Shown here piece by piece: positions 21,207-33,188 of a DNA stretch of 64,000 bases. The DNA comes from Tautonia sociabilis. Lineage in GTDB: Bacteria > Planctomycetota > Planctomycetia > Isosphaerales > Isosphaeraceae. The position numbers and the translations under genes were made by a program. The notes beneath the pieces were generated by a model. That model was given only the letters and a program-made list of their open reading frames with translations. It was not told where the DNA came from and did not search any database. The stretch is taken from positions 30,782-94,781 of the forward strand of contig NZ_RYZH01000027.1 in assembly GCF_003977685.1 (NCBI RefSeq). The letters are read 5' to 3'. Numbering within the stretch: position 1 is the stretch's first letter; the number at the start of each line of letters is the position of its first letter.

Positions 21207-22781
21207 ATGAATCCAGCTCCCGAGCCGGGGACCCGGCTCCCGAAACCACGCGCACGTCCAACGCTGATGATCGCGCTCGCCCTCCTGGCCGGGGGCGCCG
21301 CCGGGGCTGGGGCAATGTATGCGGCCGGGGGGCTGCTGAGGACGCCCGGGCCGGGCCGACCCCCGGCCGACGGAACCGCGGACGTCGCACAGCACGACGA
21401 GCACGGGCACGCCGCGGTTGGAGTCGAACATGAGGAACACGGGCCCGGCGTCGTCAAGATGCCGCGAGAGAAGTGGGAGGGCGCCGGGATCGCTGTCGCC
21501 CCCGCCCGCCGCGACCGCCTCACCCTGACGAAGTGGGTCACCGGCAAGGTCACGCCCAACGAGGACCGGCTGGCCCACATCTACTCGCTGGTCGAGGGGA
21601 TCGTCCACGAGGTGCGCGTCCGCTACGGCGACCGCGTCCGGGCCGGCGATGTCCTGGCGGTCGTCGACAGCGTGAAGGTGGGCGAGGCGAAGCTCGCGCT
21701 CGTGCAGGACCGGCTCGACGTCCGGATCGCGGAGGTCAACCTCGACTGGAAGCAGACGATCGCCGAGAACACCCGGGCCCTGATCGAGGCGCTGGAACAG
21801 GGGATCGCCCCGCAGGAGATCGCCGAGCGGTTCCAGGGCCGGCCGATGGGCGCCTACCGCGAGCAGCTCGTGTCCGCCTATGCGCGGCTGCACCAGGCCC
21901 GCGCCGAATACGAGCGGGACCGCAACCTCTACGAGCAGCGGCGGGCCATCAGCGAGCAGCAGTTCCTCAGGACCAAGGCCGACTTCGAGGCCGCGCAGGC
22001 CACGTCCGGCGCCCTGATGGAGCAGTCCCGATTCACCATCGAACAGGAGCTGATCCAGGCCAGGCAGGCGCTCGAGGCGGCGCAGGTGGCCGAGGGGACG
22101 AGCCGCTCGGCGCTCTACATCCTCGGGTACGGCGAGGACGAGGTCGCGGCGCTCGATCCGCTCGGCCAGGGCGAGGAGGTGGCCCACTACGCGATCGCCG
22201 CCCCGTTCGACGGCACGATCATCGCCAAGGACGTCGTCCGCGACGAGCGGGTGGGGCCCGACACGAGGCTGTTCGACCTGACCGACCTGTCGACCGTCTG
22301 GACCCGGGCCGACATCTACGAGCAGGATCTGCCGTACCTGGAGGGGCTGGGCGGCGGGGCGATCCGGTTCCGGGCCGGCGCCTATCCCGATCGGCTGTTC
22401 GAGGCGAAGGTCTTCTACGCCGGCGACGTGGTCGACCCGGAGACCCGCACCGTGCGCATGATGGCCGTGGCCGACAGTCACGACGGGACCCTGAAGCCCG
22501 GCATGTTCGTCGAGGTGGAGCTGCCGATCGGCACGGCCGACGACGTGGTGCAGGTGCCGAAGTCGGCCATCCAGGCCGACGAGGGCCGGACCTTCGTCTT
22601 CGTCCAGCACGGGGCGGAGGAGTTCGCGCGGCGGGACGTGGCCGTCGGGCGTGAGGGGGCGGACGTTGTCGAGATCATCGAGGGGCTGCAAGGCGGCGAG
22701 CCGATCGCGGTGCGGGGCACCTTCGCGCTGAAGGCCGAGATGATGCGCGGCGAGCTGGCCGAAGGCGGGCACTCCCACTGA
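21207..22781 (+). CDS. RND periplasmic adaptor (CusB/CzcB family)
   Basis: A 524-residue membrane-fusion protein. From the ATG at 21207 it has one N-terminal anchor ('MIALALLAGGAAGAGAMYAA', about residues 21-40), then a short His-rich link ('HDEHGHAAVGVEHEEHG'). Barrel-sandwich halves are 'YSLVEGIVHEVRVRYGDRV' and 'IAAPFDGTIIAKDVVRDERV'. A long coiled-coil hairpin lies between, about residues 165-320, longer than usual for the family. 'FDLTDLSTVWTRADIYEQDL' is the conserved beta-barrel strand. It lacks the Cys-repeat domain of the adaptor at 13274. It ends 53 bases before its RND pump. Confidence 0.9.
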   Translation: MNPAPEPGTRLPKPRARPTLMIALALLAGGAAGAGAMYAAGGLLRTPGPGRPPADGTADVAQHDEHGHAAVGVEHEEHGPGVVKMPREKWEGAGIAVAPARRDRLTLTKWVTGKVTPNEDRLAHIYSLVEGIVHEVRVRYGDRVRAGDVLAVVDSVKVGEAKLALVQDRLDVRIAEVNLDWKQTIAENTRALIEALEQGIAPQEIAERFQGRPMGAYREQLVSAYARLHQARAEYERDRNLYEQRRAISEQQFLRTKADFEAAQATSGALMEQSRFTIEQELIQARQALEAAQVAEGTSRSALYILGYGEDEVAALDPLGQGEEVAHYAIAAPFDGTIIAKDVVRDERVGPDTRLFDLTDLSTVWTRADIYEQDLPYLEGLGGGAIRFRAGAYPDRLFEAKVFYAGDVVDPETRTVRMMAVADSHDGTLKPGMFVEVELPIGTADDVVQVPKSAIQADEGRTFVFVQHGAEEFARRDVAVGREGADVVEIIEGLQGGEPIAVRGTFALKAEMMRGELAEGGHSH

Positions 22782-22834
22782 CGGCAGCCCGAGCGAGCTA
22801 AGCCCCTCCTCCCCCGCGAGAAAGGCCCCGATTC

Positions 22835-25800
22835 ATGCTCAACAAGATCATCGAGTTCTCGCTGAACAACCGCTTCCTGGTCCTGGTGTTCACCGCCATC
22901 CTGGTCGGCTCCGGGATCTACTCGGCCCTGCGGCTGCCGATCGATGCGGTGCCCGACCTGACCAACATCCAGGTGCAGATCCTGACCAATGCCCCGGCCC
23001 TGGGGCCGTTGGAGGTCGAGCAGTACATCACCTTCCCGGTCGAGACGGCGATGAGCGGCCTGCCGCGCATCGAGCAGATCCGCTCGGTCTCCCGCATCGG
23101 CCTGTCGGCCGTCACCGTCGTCTTCGAGGAGGGGACGGACATCTACTGGGCGCGGGCGCTGATCCTGGAACGATTGGGCCAGGCCCGCGACGCGATCCCC
23201 GAGGGCTACGGCGAGCCCGAGATGGCCCCGATCTCCAGCGGGCTCGGCGAGATCTACCAGTTCGAGGTCAAGGGCGAGGGCTACTCGGCGATGGAGCTGC
23301 GCACCATCCTCGACTGGTACGTCGCCTATCAGCTCAAGACCGTGCCGGGCCTCGTCGAGGTCAACACCTTCGGCGGCGAGCTGAAGACCTACGAGGTGCA
23401 GGTCGAACCGCAGCGGCTGCTCAACTACCGGGTCTCCATCAATCGCGTCTTCGAGGCCCTGCGCGAGAACAATGCCAACCAGGGCGGCGGCTACATCGTC
23501 CACGACGACGAGCAGCGGATCGTCCGCGGACAGGGGCTGATCAAGTCGCTCGACGACGTGGGGGACATCGTCCTGGCCAGCCGGGAGGACGGCACGCCGA
23601 TCCTCGTGCGCGACGTGGGCGAGGTCCGCTTCGCCCCGATGCTCCGCCAGGGCGCCGTGACCCGCGACGGCGAGGGCGAGGCGGTCATCGGCATCTGCAT
23701 GATGCTCATGGGCGAGAACTCGCGCGTGGTCGCCGACCGCGTCAAGGAGGCGATCCGGCGGATCGAGACGACACTGCCGCCGGGCGTAACGATCGACACG
23801 TTCTACGACCGGACCGACCTGGTGCGGCGGACCATCATGACGGTGCTGAAGAACCTCTCCGAGGGCGGGCTGCTGGTTATCGTCATCCTGTTCCTGCTCC
23901 TGGGGAACTTGCGGGCCGGGCTGGTGGTGGCCTGTGTCATCCCGCTGGCGATGTTCTTCGCCGTGGACAACATGCTCTACTGGGGCATCGCCGGCAGCCT
24001 GATGAGCCTCGGCGCCATCGACTTCGGCCTGGTCGTCGACAGCTCGGTGATCATGATCGAGAACTGCGTGCGGCGGTTGTCCGGGCATGGCTCGGCAGAG
24101 GACGTCGATCGACCGCTGCTCGACGTGGTGCGCGATGCGGCGATCGAGGTGCGCAAGCCGACGATGTTCGGCGAGCTGATCATCGCCATCGTCTACCTGC
24201 CGATCCTGGCGTTGCAGGGCATGGAGGGGAAGCTGTTCCGGCCGATGGCGTTGACGGTGATCTTCGCCCTGGCCGGGTCGATGGTCCTGTCGCTGACCCT
24301 GATGCCCGTGCTCGCGTCGCTGACCCTGCGCCGGCCGCACGATCCGGCGAGCCCGGTGGTCCGCTGGTGCCGCGCGCACCGCGTCCTCAGCTCGCTTGCG
24401 ATCGTTGCCGCCTCGCTCGGCCTGCCGCTCGGGCTGATCTTCGCCAACCTCGGGCTGCCGCCGTCGGCCCTCGGGACCCCCGCCGAGGCGTACGCGCTGA
24501 TCCGCGAGCACCTACCGGCCGAGGAGCTGGTCCTGCTGCTCGCGATGCCCGCCATCCTCCTGGCGCTGGCCCTGACCGCCGTCCTCCTGGGCGGGCCGGT
24601 CCGGGAGAAGGACGTGTTCCTGATTCGCTGGGCCCGCGCCGCCTACGAGCCGATCCTGCGACGGGTACTGCACCACCCCGTCCTGACCTTCGGCGCGGCC
24701 GCCGCGCTCTTCGCCGCCAGCCTGCTGATGGCGCGGGGCCTGGGGGCCATCTTCATGCCCCAGCTCGACGAGGGCGCCCTGGCCCTGCAGGCGTGGCGGC
24801 TGCCCAGCGTCTCGCTGGAGAAGTCGATCAAGGACACCACCCAGATCGAGAAGGTCCTCAGGGCGTTCCCCGAGGTCGAGACGGTGGTGTCCAAGACCGG
24901 GCGGGCGGAGATCGCCACCGACCCGATGGGCGTCGAGATCAGCGACATCATGGTGATGCTCCACCCGCCCGAGGAGTGGACCACGATCGACAGCCCCGAG
25001 AACCTGGCCCGGGTGATGCAGCGGGTGCTCGGGGATGGCGAGCCCGCCGAGCTAAGGCGGCGGGCCGAAGCCGTCTTCGCCGAGTTCGAGGAGCGCAACC
25101 TGTTCAACCCGAAGGACCGGCTCGTCACGGCGCTCGACGAGCTCCTGAACGCCGTCGTCCCGGGCAACGTCTTCAGCTACTCGCAGCCGATCGAGCTCCG
25201 CGTGCAGGAGCTCATCGCCGGGGTCCGCTCCGAGCTGGGCATCAGCCTCTACGGCGACGACCTGGACGTGCTCGAGCAGAAGGGGGAGGAGATCGTCCGC
25301 GTGCTCCGGCAGGTCCGCGGGGTCGCCGAGGCCAAGGCCCAGCCGATCGCCGGGCTGCCGGTGCTGCGCGTGGACGTGGACCGCGACGAGATCGCCCGCT
25401 ACGGGATCAACGCCTCGGACGTGCTCGACGCCGTGGGGACCATCGGCGGCATGGTGGTCGGCCAGGTCTTCGAGGGGCAGAGGCGCTTCGCGCTCCAGGT
25501 GCGGTTCCCCGAGTCCGTCCGCCAGGACCTGGAGTCGATCCGCCGGATCAAGGTCGCCGACCCGCTGGGCCGGCAGATCCCGCTCGAGCAGCTGGCCGAC
25601 CTGGAGATCGAGCAGGGGCCGCTCCAGGTCTCCCGCGAGAACATCCGCCGCCGCCAGCTCATCGAATGCAACGTGCGCGGCCGCGACGTGGCGGGCTTCG
25701 TCGCCGAGGCCCAGCGGCGGATCGCGGCCGAGGTGGAGCTGCCGCCGGGGTACTCGCTGCACTGGGGCGGCCAGTTCGAGAACCTGATCTCGGCCTCCCG

Positions 25801-26323
25801 CCGGCTGGCGATCGTCGTGCCGCTGGCCCTGGGGCTGATCTTCCTCCTGCTCTACTCGACCTTCAACTCGGCGCGGCTGGCGCTCTTGATCTACCTGGCC
25901 GTGCCGATGGCCGCCATCGGCGGCATCGTCGCCCTCTGGCTGCGGGGGATGCCGTTCTCCATCTCGGCCGGCGTCGGCTTCATCGCCCTGTTCGGCGTGG
26001 CGGTCCTGAACGGCCTGGTTCTGGTCAGCCACGGCGAACACCTGCGCTCCGACGGCATGGAGCCCGGCGAGGCGGCATACCAGGCGGGGCTCGTGCGCCT
26101 GCGGCCCGTCCTGACGACGGCGCTCGTGGCGAGCCTCGGCTTCCTGCCGATGGCGACATCGACCAGCGCCGGGGCGGAGGTGCAGCGGCCCCTGGCCACG
26201 GTGGTCATCGGCGGGCTCATATCCTCGACGCTCCTGACCCTCTTGGTCGTGCCGGCGATCTACCACTGGTTCGTCCCGCCCGGCCCGCCCGCCAACGATC
26301 CGAGCCCTGACCGGGCTCATTGA
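22835..26323 (+). CDS. heavy-metal efflux RND permease with extra membrane segment
   Basis: A 1162-residue HME-RND pump, about 100 residues longer than the other two here. Start 'MLNKIIEFSLNNRFLVLVF' and TM4 motif 'DFGLVVDSSVIMIEN' (near residue 398) are as in the second pump. Two insertions explain the length. The first, about residues 498-590 after 'LMPVLASLTLRR', contains two hydrophobic helices ('SLAIVAASLGLPLGLIFANL' and 'LLLAMPAILLALALTAVLL'). The second, about 40 residues in the C-terminal porter region, includes 'RRRAEAVFAEFEERNLF'. The frame is open throughout, so these are not assembly artefacts of the frameshift kind. The P-type ATPase gene follows after about 170 bases. Confidence 0.92.
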   Translation: MLNKIIEFSLNNRFLVLVFTAILVGSGIYSALRLPIDAVPDLTNIQVQILTNAPALGPLEVEQYITFPVETAMSGLPRIEQIRSVSRIGLSAVTVVFEEGTDIYWARALILERLGQARDAIPEGYGEPEMAPISSGLGEIYQFEVKGEGYSAMELRTILDWYVAYQLKTVPGLVEVNTFGGELKTYEVQVEPQRLLNYRVSINRVFEALRENNANQGGGYIVHDDEQRIVRGQGLIKSLDDVGDIVLASREDGTPILVRDVGEVRFAPMLRQGAVTRDGEGEAVIGICMMLMGENSRVVADRVKEAIRRIETTLPPGVTIDTFYDRTDLVRRTIMTVLKNLSEGGLLVIVILFLLLGNLRAGLVVACVIPLAMFFAVDNMLYWGIAGSLMSLGAIDFGLVVDSSVIMIENCVRRLSGHGSAEDVDRPLLDVVRDAAIEVRKPTMFGELIIAIVYLPILALQGMEGKLFRPMALTVIFALAGSMVLSLTLMPVLASLTLRRPHDPASPVVRWCRAHRVLSSLAIVAASLGLPLGLIFANLGLPPSALGTPAEAYALIREHLPAEELVLLLAMPAILLALALTAVLLGGPVREKDVFLIRWARAAYEPILRRVLHHPVLTFGAAAALFAASLLMARGLGAIFMPQLDEGALALQAWRLPSVSLEKSIKDTTQIEKVLRAFPEVETVVSKTGRAEIATDPMGVEISDIMVMLHPPEEWTTIDSPENLARVMQRVLGDGEPAELRRRAEAVFAEFEERNLFNPKDRLVTALDELLNAVVPGNVFSYSQPIELRVQELIAGVRSELGISLYGDDLDVLEQKGEEIVRVLRQVRGVAEAKAQPIAGLPVLRVDVDRDEIARYGINASDVLDAVGTIGGMVVGQVFEGQRRFALQVRFPESVRQDLESIRRIKVADPLGRQIPLEQLADLEIEQGPLQVSRENIRRRQLIECNVRGRDVAGFVAEAQRRIAAEVELPPGYSLHWGGQFENLISASRRLAIVVPLALGLIFLLLYSTFNSARLALLIYLAVPMAAIGGIVALWLRGMPFSISAGVGFIALFGVAVLNGLVLVSHGEHLRSDGMEPGEAAYQAGLVRLRPVLTTALVASLGFLPMATSTSAGAEVQRPLATVVIGGLISSTLLTLLVVPAIYHWFVPPGPPANDPSPDRAH

Positions 26324-26496
26324 ACGCCCGGGCCCGCAAGGCTAGAAGGGTCGTGCCTGGCGAGCTGTGTGGGCTGAACGAGCGAAGGATCGAGCGTACT
26401 CGTTCCCGGGGCGACAGACCGTCGGCCCGTCGGCTTGACCCGGCCGTCCCCCCGGGGCACGCTTGCCGCGATGCGAGGGACCCATGGGACCGAATC

Positions 26497-28851
26497 GTGG
26501 ATAAGACGACGAGAATCGACCTGGAGCTCCTCCTGCCCGACGTGCCGGACGCGCGCGATGCGTGCGTGCGTCGGCTCGAGGCGAGCCTCTCGGGAGAACC
26601 GGGGATCCGCCGCGCCCACGTCGCCGGCGAGGAGCAGGCGACCCCGTCGCTCTGCCTGCACTACGATCCCGCGGTGACCACGCTCGCCCAGGTCGAACGG
26701 CTCGCGAGGGCGGCGGGGGCGCGGATCACGGAACGGTTCGGCCACGCCGTGCTCCCGGCCCGCATCGTCGGGGCTGAGGATGCCGCACGCCGCTTCGAGG
26801 AGGAGCTGGCCCGTGCGCCGGGGGTCCTCGGCGCCTCCGTGAACCTCCCAGCCCAGCGCGCCCGCGTCGAATTCGACCGCGAGCGGACGTCGCTCGTGCG
26901 GATCGAGGAGCTGCTCCGGGAGCTGGGGGCCCGCACGCAGCCGCCGGCCGTGGAGGAGGAGGGCTGGTATGCCCGGAACAGGGAGCTGGCCTGGAGCCTG
27001 ATCGCCGGCGCGCTCCTGCTTGCCGCCTGGATCGGCCAGCGCTGGGCGCAACTGCCGAGCGGCGCCGCGCTCGCCCTCTATGTTGCCTCCTACGCCTTCG
27101 GTGGGCTTGATCTGGCGCGCCACGCGGTCCGCTCGATCCGCAAGGGCCGGTTCCACCTCGACATCGATACCCTCATGCTCCTCGCCGCGCTTGGCGCCGC
27201 CGTGCTCGGGGAGTGGGCCGAGGGCGCCTTCCTGCTGTTCCTGTTCTCGCTCGCCCACGCGCTCGAGCATTACGCGCTGGATCGGGCCCGCGGCGCCATC
27301 CGGGCTCTGGCGGACCTCGCACCACCCGTCGCCCGCGTCCTGAAGGACGGGCGGGAGGAGGAGGTGGCGATCGAGCGGGTGGCGCGCGGAGACGTGGTCG
27401 TCGTGCGCCCCGCCGAGCGGATCCCCGTCGACGGCCTAATCCGCTCCGGCCGCTCGGCGGTCAACCAGGCGCCGATCACCGGCGAGTCTGTTCCGGTCGA
27501 GAAGGAGCCGGGGGCGGAGGTCTTCGCCGGGACGATCAACGGCGACGGCGCCCTGGAGATCACGACCACCGGAGCCGCCGGGGATCGGACCCTGGACCGC
27601 GTCATCCGGCTCGTGGAGGAGGCGCAGACGCAGAAGGCCCCGACCCAGCGGCTCACCGAGCGATTCGAGGCGATCTTCGTCCCCGCCGTGCTCGTCGCCG
27701 ACGTCCTGCTTATCGTCGTCCCGCCGCTCCTCGGGTTCTGGGGCTGGGGCACGAGCTTCTACCGCGGCATGGCGCTGTTGGTCGCGGCCTCGCCCTGCGC
27801 GCTGGCGCTCGGGACGCCCTCGGCGGTGCTCGCGGCGATCGCCCAGGCGGCGCGCAACGGCGTGCTGATCAAGGGCGGCGCCCACCTCGAGCGCCTCGGG
27901 ACGCTGCGGGCCATCGCCTTCGACAAGACCGGCACTCTGACCGTCGGCAAGCCGGAGGTGACCGAGTTGCAGCCGATGCCGGGCGTCGCCGAGGAGGAGC
28001 TGCTTCGCGTCGCCGCGGCCGTGGAACGGCGCAGCCAGCATCCCCTCGCCCAGGCGGTCGTGCGGCGTGCCGAGGCCGAGGCCCTCACGCTCCCCGAGGC
28101 GGGCGAGCTGGAAAGCCTCACCGCGCGCGGTGTCCGCTCCGAGCTGGAGGGAGAACCGGTGGAGATCGGCAGCCTGCGGCTCTGGGAGCAAGACGGCGTG
28201 GCCGTCCCCGACGAGGTGCGCGGCGCGGTCCAGCGGCTCCAGGCAGGCGGGCGGAGCATCATGGCGGTGCGACACGGCGAGCGGTGGCTCGGCGTGCTGG
28301 GGCTCGCGGACCGGCCACGTGATGACGCGCGAGACGTGCTCGAGCGCCTGCGCCGCCTCGACCTCCGCCCGCTCGTGATGCTCACCGGCGACAACCGCGG
28401 CGTCGGCGAGGCCATCGGCGGGGAGGTCGGGGTCGACGAGGTCCGCTCGGAACTCCTCCCCGAGGACAAGGTCGCCTCGATCCAGGAGCTGCTCGATCGC
28501 CACGGCCAAGTCGCCATGGTCGGCGACGGCGTCAACGACGCCCCTGCCCTGGCCCACGCCACGGTCGGCATCGCGATGGGCGGCGCGGGGACGGCCGTCG
28601 CGCTGGAGACCGCCGACATCGCCCTCATGGCCGACGACCTCGGCAAGCTGCCCTTCGCCATCGGCCTGAGCCGGCAGGCCGCGGGCGTTATCCGCCAGAA
28701 CCTCGGCATCTCGCTCGCCGTGATCGCGCTGCTCATCCTCGCCACCACGACCGGCCTGCTCGGCATCGGCCCGGCCGTAATCGTCCACGAGGGGAGCACG
28801 CTCGTCGTGATCGCCAATGCACTCCGGCTGCTAGGCTTTCGAGCGCGGTGA
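26497..28851 (+). CDS. P1B-type metal-transporting ATPase, SPC / HEGST subclass
   Basis: A 784-residue heavy-metal P-type ATPase. The membrane metal site reads 'AASPCALALGTPSA' (SPC near residue 431) and the last helix pair has '[18 protein letters not shown]'; SPC with HEG-x-T is the mark of the P1B-4 group (Co, Zn or Fe(II) exporters such as CoaT/CtpD). 'AFDKTGTLTVGKP' (about 476), 'ITGESVPVEK' and 'MVGDGVNDAPALAHA' complete the machinery. Two N-terminal HMA-like folds (about residues 1-145) lack any CxxC. The start is uncertain: I chose the GTG at 26497, before 'DKTTRIDLELLLP'; a TTG at 26320 is possible. It ends the third RND cluster. Confidence 0.88.
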   Translation: MDKTTRIDLELLLPDVPDARDACVRRLEASLSGEPGIRRAHVAGEEQATPSLCLHYDPAVTTLAQVERLARAAGARITERFGHAVLPARIVGAEDAARRFEEELARAPGVLGASVNLPAQRARVEFDRERTSLVRIEELLRELGARTQPPAVEEEGWYARNRELAWSLIAGALLLAAWIGQRWAQLPSGAALALYVASYAFGGLDLARHAVRSIRKGRFHLDIDTLMLLAALGAAVLGEWAEGAFLLFLFSLAHALEHYALDRARGAIRALADLAPPVARVLKDGREEEVAIERVARGDVVVVRPAERIPVDGLIRSGRSAVNQAPITGESVPVEKEPGAEVFAGTINGDGALEITTTGAAGDRTLDRVIRLVEEAQTQKAPTQRLTERFEAIFVPAVLVADVLLIVVPPLLGFWGWGTSFYRGMALLVAASPCALALGTPSAVLAAIAQAARNGVLIKGGAHLERLGTLRAIAFDKTGTLTVGKPEVTELQPMPGVAEEELLRVAAAVERRSQHPLAQAVVRRAEAEALTLPEAGELESLTARGVRSELEGEPVEIGSLRLWEQDGVAVPDEVRGAVQRLQAGGRSIMAVRHGERWLGVLGLADRPRDDARDVLERLRRLDLRPLVMLTGDNRGVGEAIGGEVGVDEVRSELLPEDKVASIQELLDRHGQVAMVGDGVNDAPALAHATVGIAMGGAGTAVALETADIALMADDLGKLPFAIGLSRQAAGVIRQNLGISLAVIALLILATTTGLLGIGPAVIVHEGSTLVVIANALRLLGFRAR

Positions 28852-29048
28852 ACGGCCGCGAGGAAGGAGAAGTACGCCGCCGGGTCATAAGCAGAGAGCG
28901 ATGAAACTCCCGGGACGATCTGAATCTCGATGCAGGACGGACTCCTGTAGGGGCGTTATCAGTCCCGCCTACGTCTTCGCTTCAGAAGTCCGGCACCCAG
29001 GCGATTGAGCCCTTGAGATAAGCAGGGATCATAGAAGTAATGCCCCAC

Positions 29049-29903
29049 TTACTGCTGCCGTCGCAGCCGCATGACTTCTTTGGTGACTGGCCGAAATGTA
29101 AATGGCAGGACGCTTAGGGTCTCATATTGAGAGATGGCGGCGCTGATACTTCCCGGCGGACCGTCGTGTGCGACAAATAGCGTGCCGAACGTGTCCGGAA
29201 AGATGAATTCGTGAATCCCATGATCGTTCCGAGACGACGGCTCCAGAGCTGCGCCACCGACTGGAAACTGGCCTGCGCCGGTACGAGCTATATACGTAAT
29301 GCGACTGAAAATCGTATCAACATCGTGACCGAGCAAGTTGGAGACCTCAAGGTATGCGAAATCAGTAGCAACCAGATTGTAATTGCCGACCAAGGTGGTC
29401 TCCTGGCACTCAAGTAGCGTTGTGGATGAATTTGGCACTGAAAACTCGAGCGGGAGGGCGACGCGTCTAGTCTCCGTAAGAAAGAAACAGAGGCGCGTAC
29501 GCTCTGGTGCCGGATGGTTGTCCCCGACGGGAATCTGCGGCGCAAGCGTTCCCGTCGCATTATGGCCGAACAGTGAGGCTACTGGCGTTCCGGTTTCTAC
29601 ATCAATGATGCTTTCTTTGAAACGAGCAAAATCGGCAATGTCCGTGGTCCGGACCGAACAGCAATAGCTCCGAGCCGCCTCGGCAGTAACAACCAGGCGG
29701 TCGTCCGTGTGCAGTCCGGAAAACTGTTGCAGCGTACAGGACTCACGACTGTCAACTTGCACCCTCACATCCAGGGCAAAAGCATCCGCAGCTGTCAACG
29801 GCAGCCGGAGGCAAGCTGCTGCTACGGCAAGTATCAGGGTGAGGCGTTGACGCCTGCTGTGTGCTGCCACTGCCAGTCCCCTCAAATGCTGTCGAATCTG
29901 CAT
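29049..29903 (-). CDS. hypothetical secreted protein, compositionally foreign
   Basis: A 284-residue protein with no recognised domain. From the ATG at 29903 it has a signal peptide ('LTLILAVAAACLRLPLTAADAFA'); a longer start at 29993 would displace it. The mature part is beta-rich and contains several Cys ('RESCTLQQF', 'RSYCCSVRTTD', 'RTRLCFFLTETRR', 'LLECQETTL'). Codon choice and base composition are clearly more AT-rich than both neighbours, and its upstream region (29904-30000) is AT-rich too. It stands alone between the ATPase of operon 3 and CopA. It is probably a recent arrival. No metal ligand pattern is obvious. Confidence 0.6.
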   Translation of the reverse strand: MQIRQHLRGLAVAAHSRRQRLTLILAVAAACLRLPLTAADAFALDVRVQVDSRESCTLQQFSGLHTDDRLVVTAEAARSYCCSVRTTDIADFARFKESIIDVETGTPVASLFGHNATGTLAPQIPVGDNHPAPERTRLCFFLTETRRVALPLEFSVPNSSTTLLECQETTLVGNYNLVATDFAYLEVSNLLGHDVDTIFSRITYIARTGAGQFPVGGAALEPSSRNDHGIHEFIFPDTFGTLFVAHDGPPGSISAAISQYETLSVLPFTFRPVTKEVMRLRRQQ

Positions 29904-30121
29904 ATTGGAAAAAATATTTGTAATCACTAATTGTTCGCTTAAGACAGTTCGTTTTTCCGCCCCGATCCTTGGTTCGACCTTCCAGCGGCCCATAACAAAC
30001 GGGCCAGGTGGATCAGTGGCGAGCGACCCGACATTCGCTGCGATCGACAGTTAACCCTATGGCGTAGAGCACCTTAGAGTCAACGAAGTCCATCGGCAAC
30101 GGCACGAGGCATCTCAAGGCA

Positions 30122-30156
30122 GGAGAGAGCCCCGGCGCAGGGGCCGAGCGCTCTCC
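30122..30156. terminator. candidate terminator hairpin after copA
   Basis: Nested stems GGAGAG / CTCTCC and GCCCC / GGGGC lie about 50 bases past the copA stop codon on the minus strand. There is no T-run. The rest of 29994-30203 shows nothing else I can support. Confidence 0.35.
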
Positions 30157-30203
30157 GCCTCCGGGTCCAGGCCGTAGCAGTGCTCACCGTCGTCGATTCG
30201 GCG

Positions 30204-32786
<2,583 letters not shown>

Positions 32787-32808
32787 CGAACGCTCCTGTC
32801 TGACTCGG

Positions 32809-33099
32809 CTACTTGAGGAAGCGGGCGAGCACCGTCCGGACCTCGGCGACGAGCTCCTCCCTGGTCATCTCCTTCGCCCGCTCGTGCTCCCCGCGCGCGC
32901 CCTTCCCGAGCACGCACGATTCGAGGTGCTTCGAGAGGAGCTCGATGCCGAGCGCATCGAGCGCGGATCGGGCCGCGGCGATCTGGTTGAGGACATCTAC
33001 GCAGTAGCGCCCATCCTCGACCATCCGCTCGATCCCCGCCACCTGACCGGCGATGCGCCTGACGCGGGACCTGACCTTCTTCGCCGATTGCTCGTCCAT
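32809..33099 (-). CDS. csoR: CsoR-family copper-sensing repressor
   Basis: A 96-residue all-helical repressor of the CsoR/RcnR family. It binds GC-tract operators in the absence of Cu(I) and releases them when Cu(I) binds. The copper ligands of the CsoR branch are present: C33 ('[10 protein letters not shown]'), H58 and C62 ('KHLESCV'), which separates it from RcnR and FrmR. '[19 protein letters not shown]' is the usual first helix. It is the first gene of a csoR-copA transcript. Two strong palindromes lie 46-89 bases upstream, one of them inside its apparent promoter, so it should repress itself and copA and perhaps the divergent lipoprotein gene. Confidence 0.93.
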   Translation of the reverse strand: MDEQSAKKVRSRVRRIAGQVAGIERMVEDGRYCVDVLNQIAAARSALDALGIELLSKHLESCVLGKGARGEHERAKEMTREELVAEVRTVLARFLK

Positions 33100-33142
33100 C
33101 GCCGACTCCGCTCACGCCTGCCGAAGTTCGTCCGTGCACCAT

Positions 33143-33170
33143 GATATACCCCCTGGGGGTATAAGGTCAA
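33143..33170 (-). promoter_or_regulatory. csoR-copA promoter
   Basis: On the minus strand, TTGACC (33170-33165) and TATATC (33148-33143) are 16 bases apart, 44 bases before the csoR ATG. The 19-base palindrome at 33145-33163 occupies the spacer and -10 region, so bound repressor would block RNA polymerase. Confidence 0.6.
33145..33163. promoter_or_regulatory. CsoR operator 1
   Basis: TATACCCCCTGGGGGTATA, a palindrome perfect except for its central base. A run of C then G flanked by TATA/ATA fits known CsoR-type operators. It lies within the csoR-copA promoter. Confidence 0.75.
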
Positions 33171-33188
33171 GTACCCCTTGGGGGTATA
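33171..33188. promoter_or_regulatory. CsoR operator 2
   Basis: GTACCCCTTGGGGGTATA, a near-perfect palindrome whose centre is 25 bases from that of operator 1. It overlaps TATATT (33185-33190), a plausible -10 for the divergent plus-strand genes starting at 33319. Confidence 0.65.
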
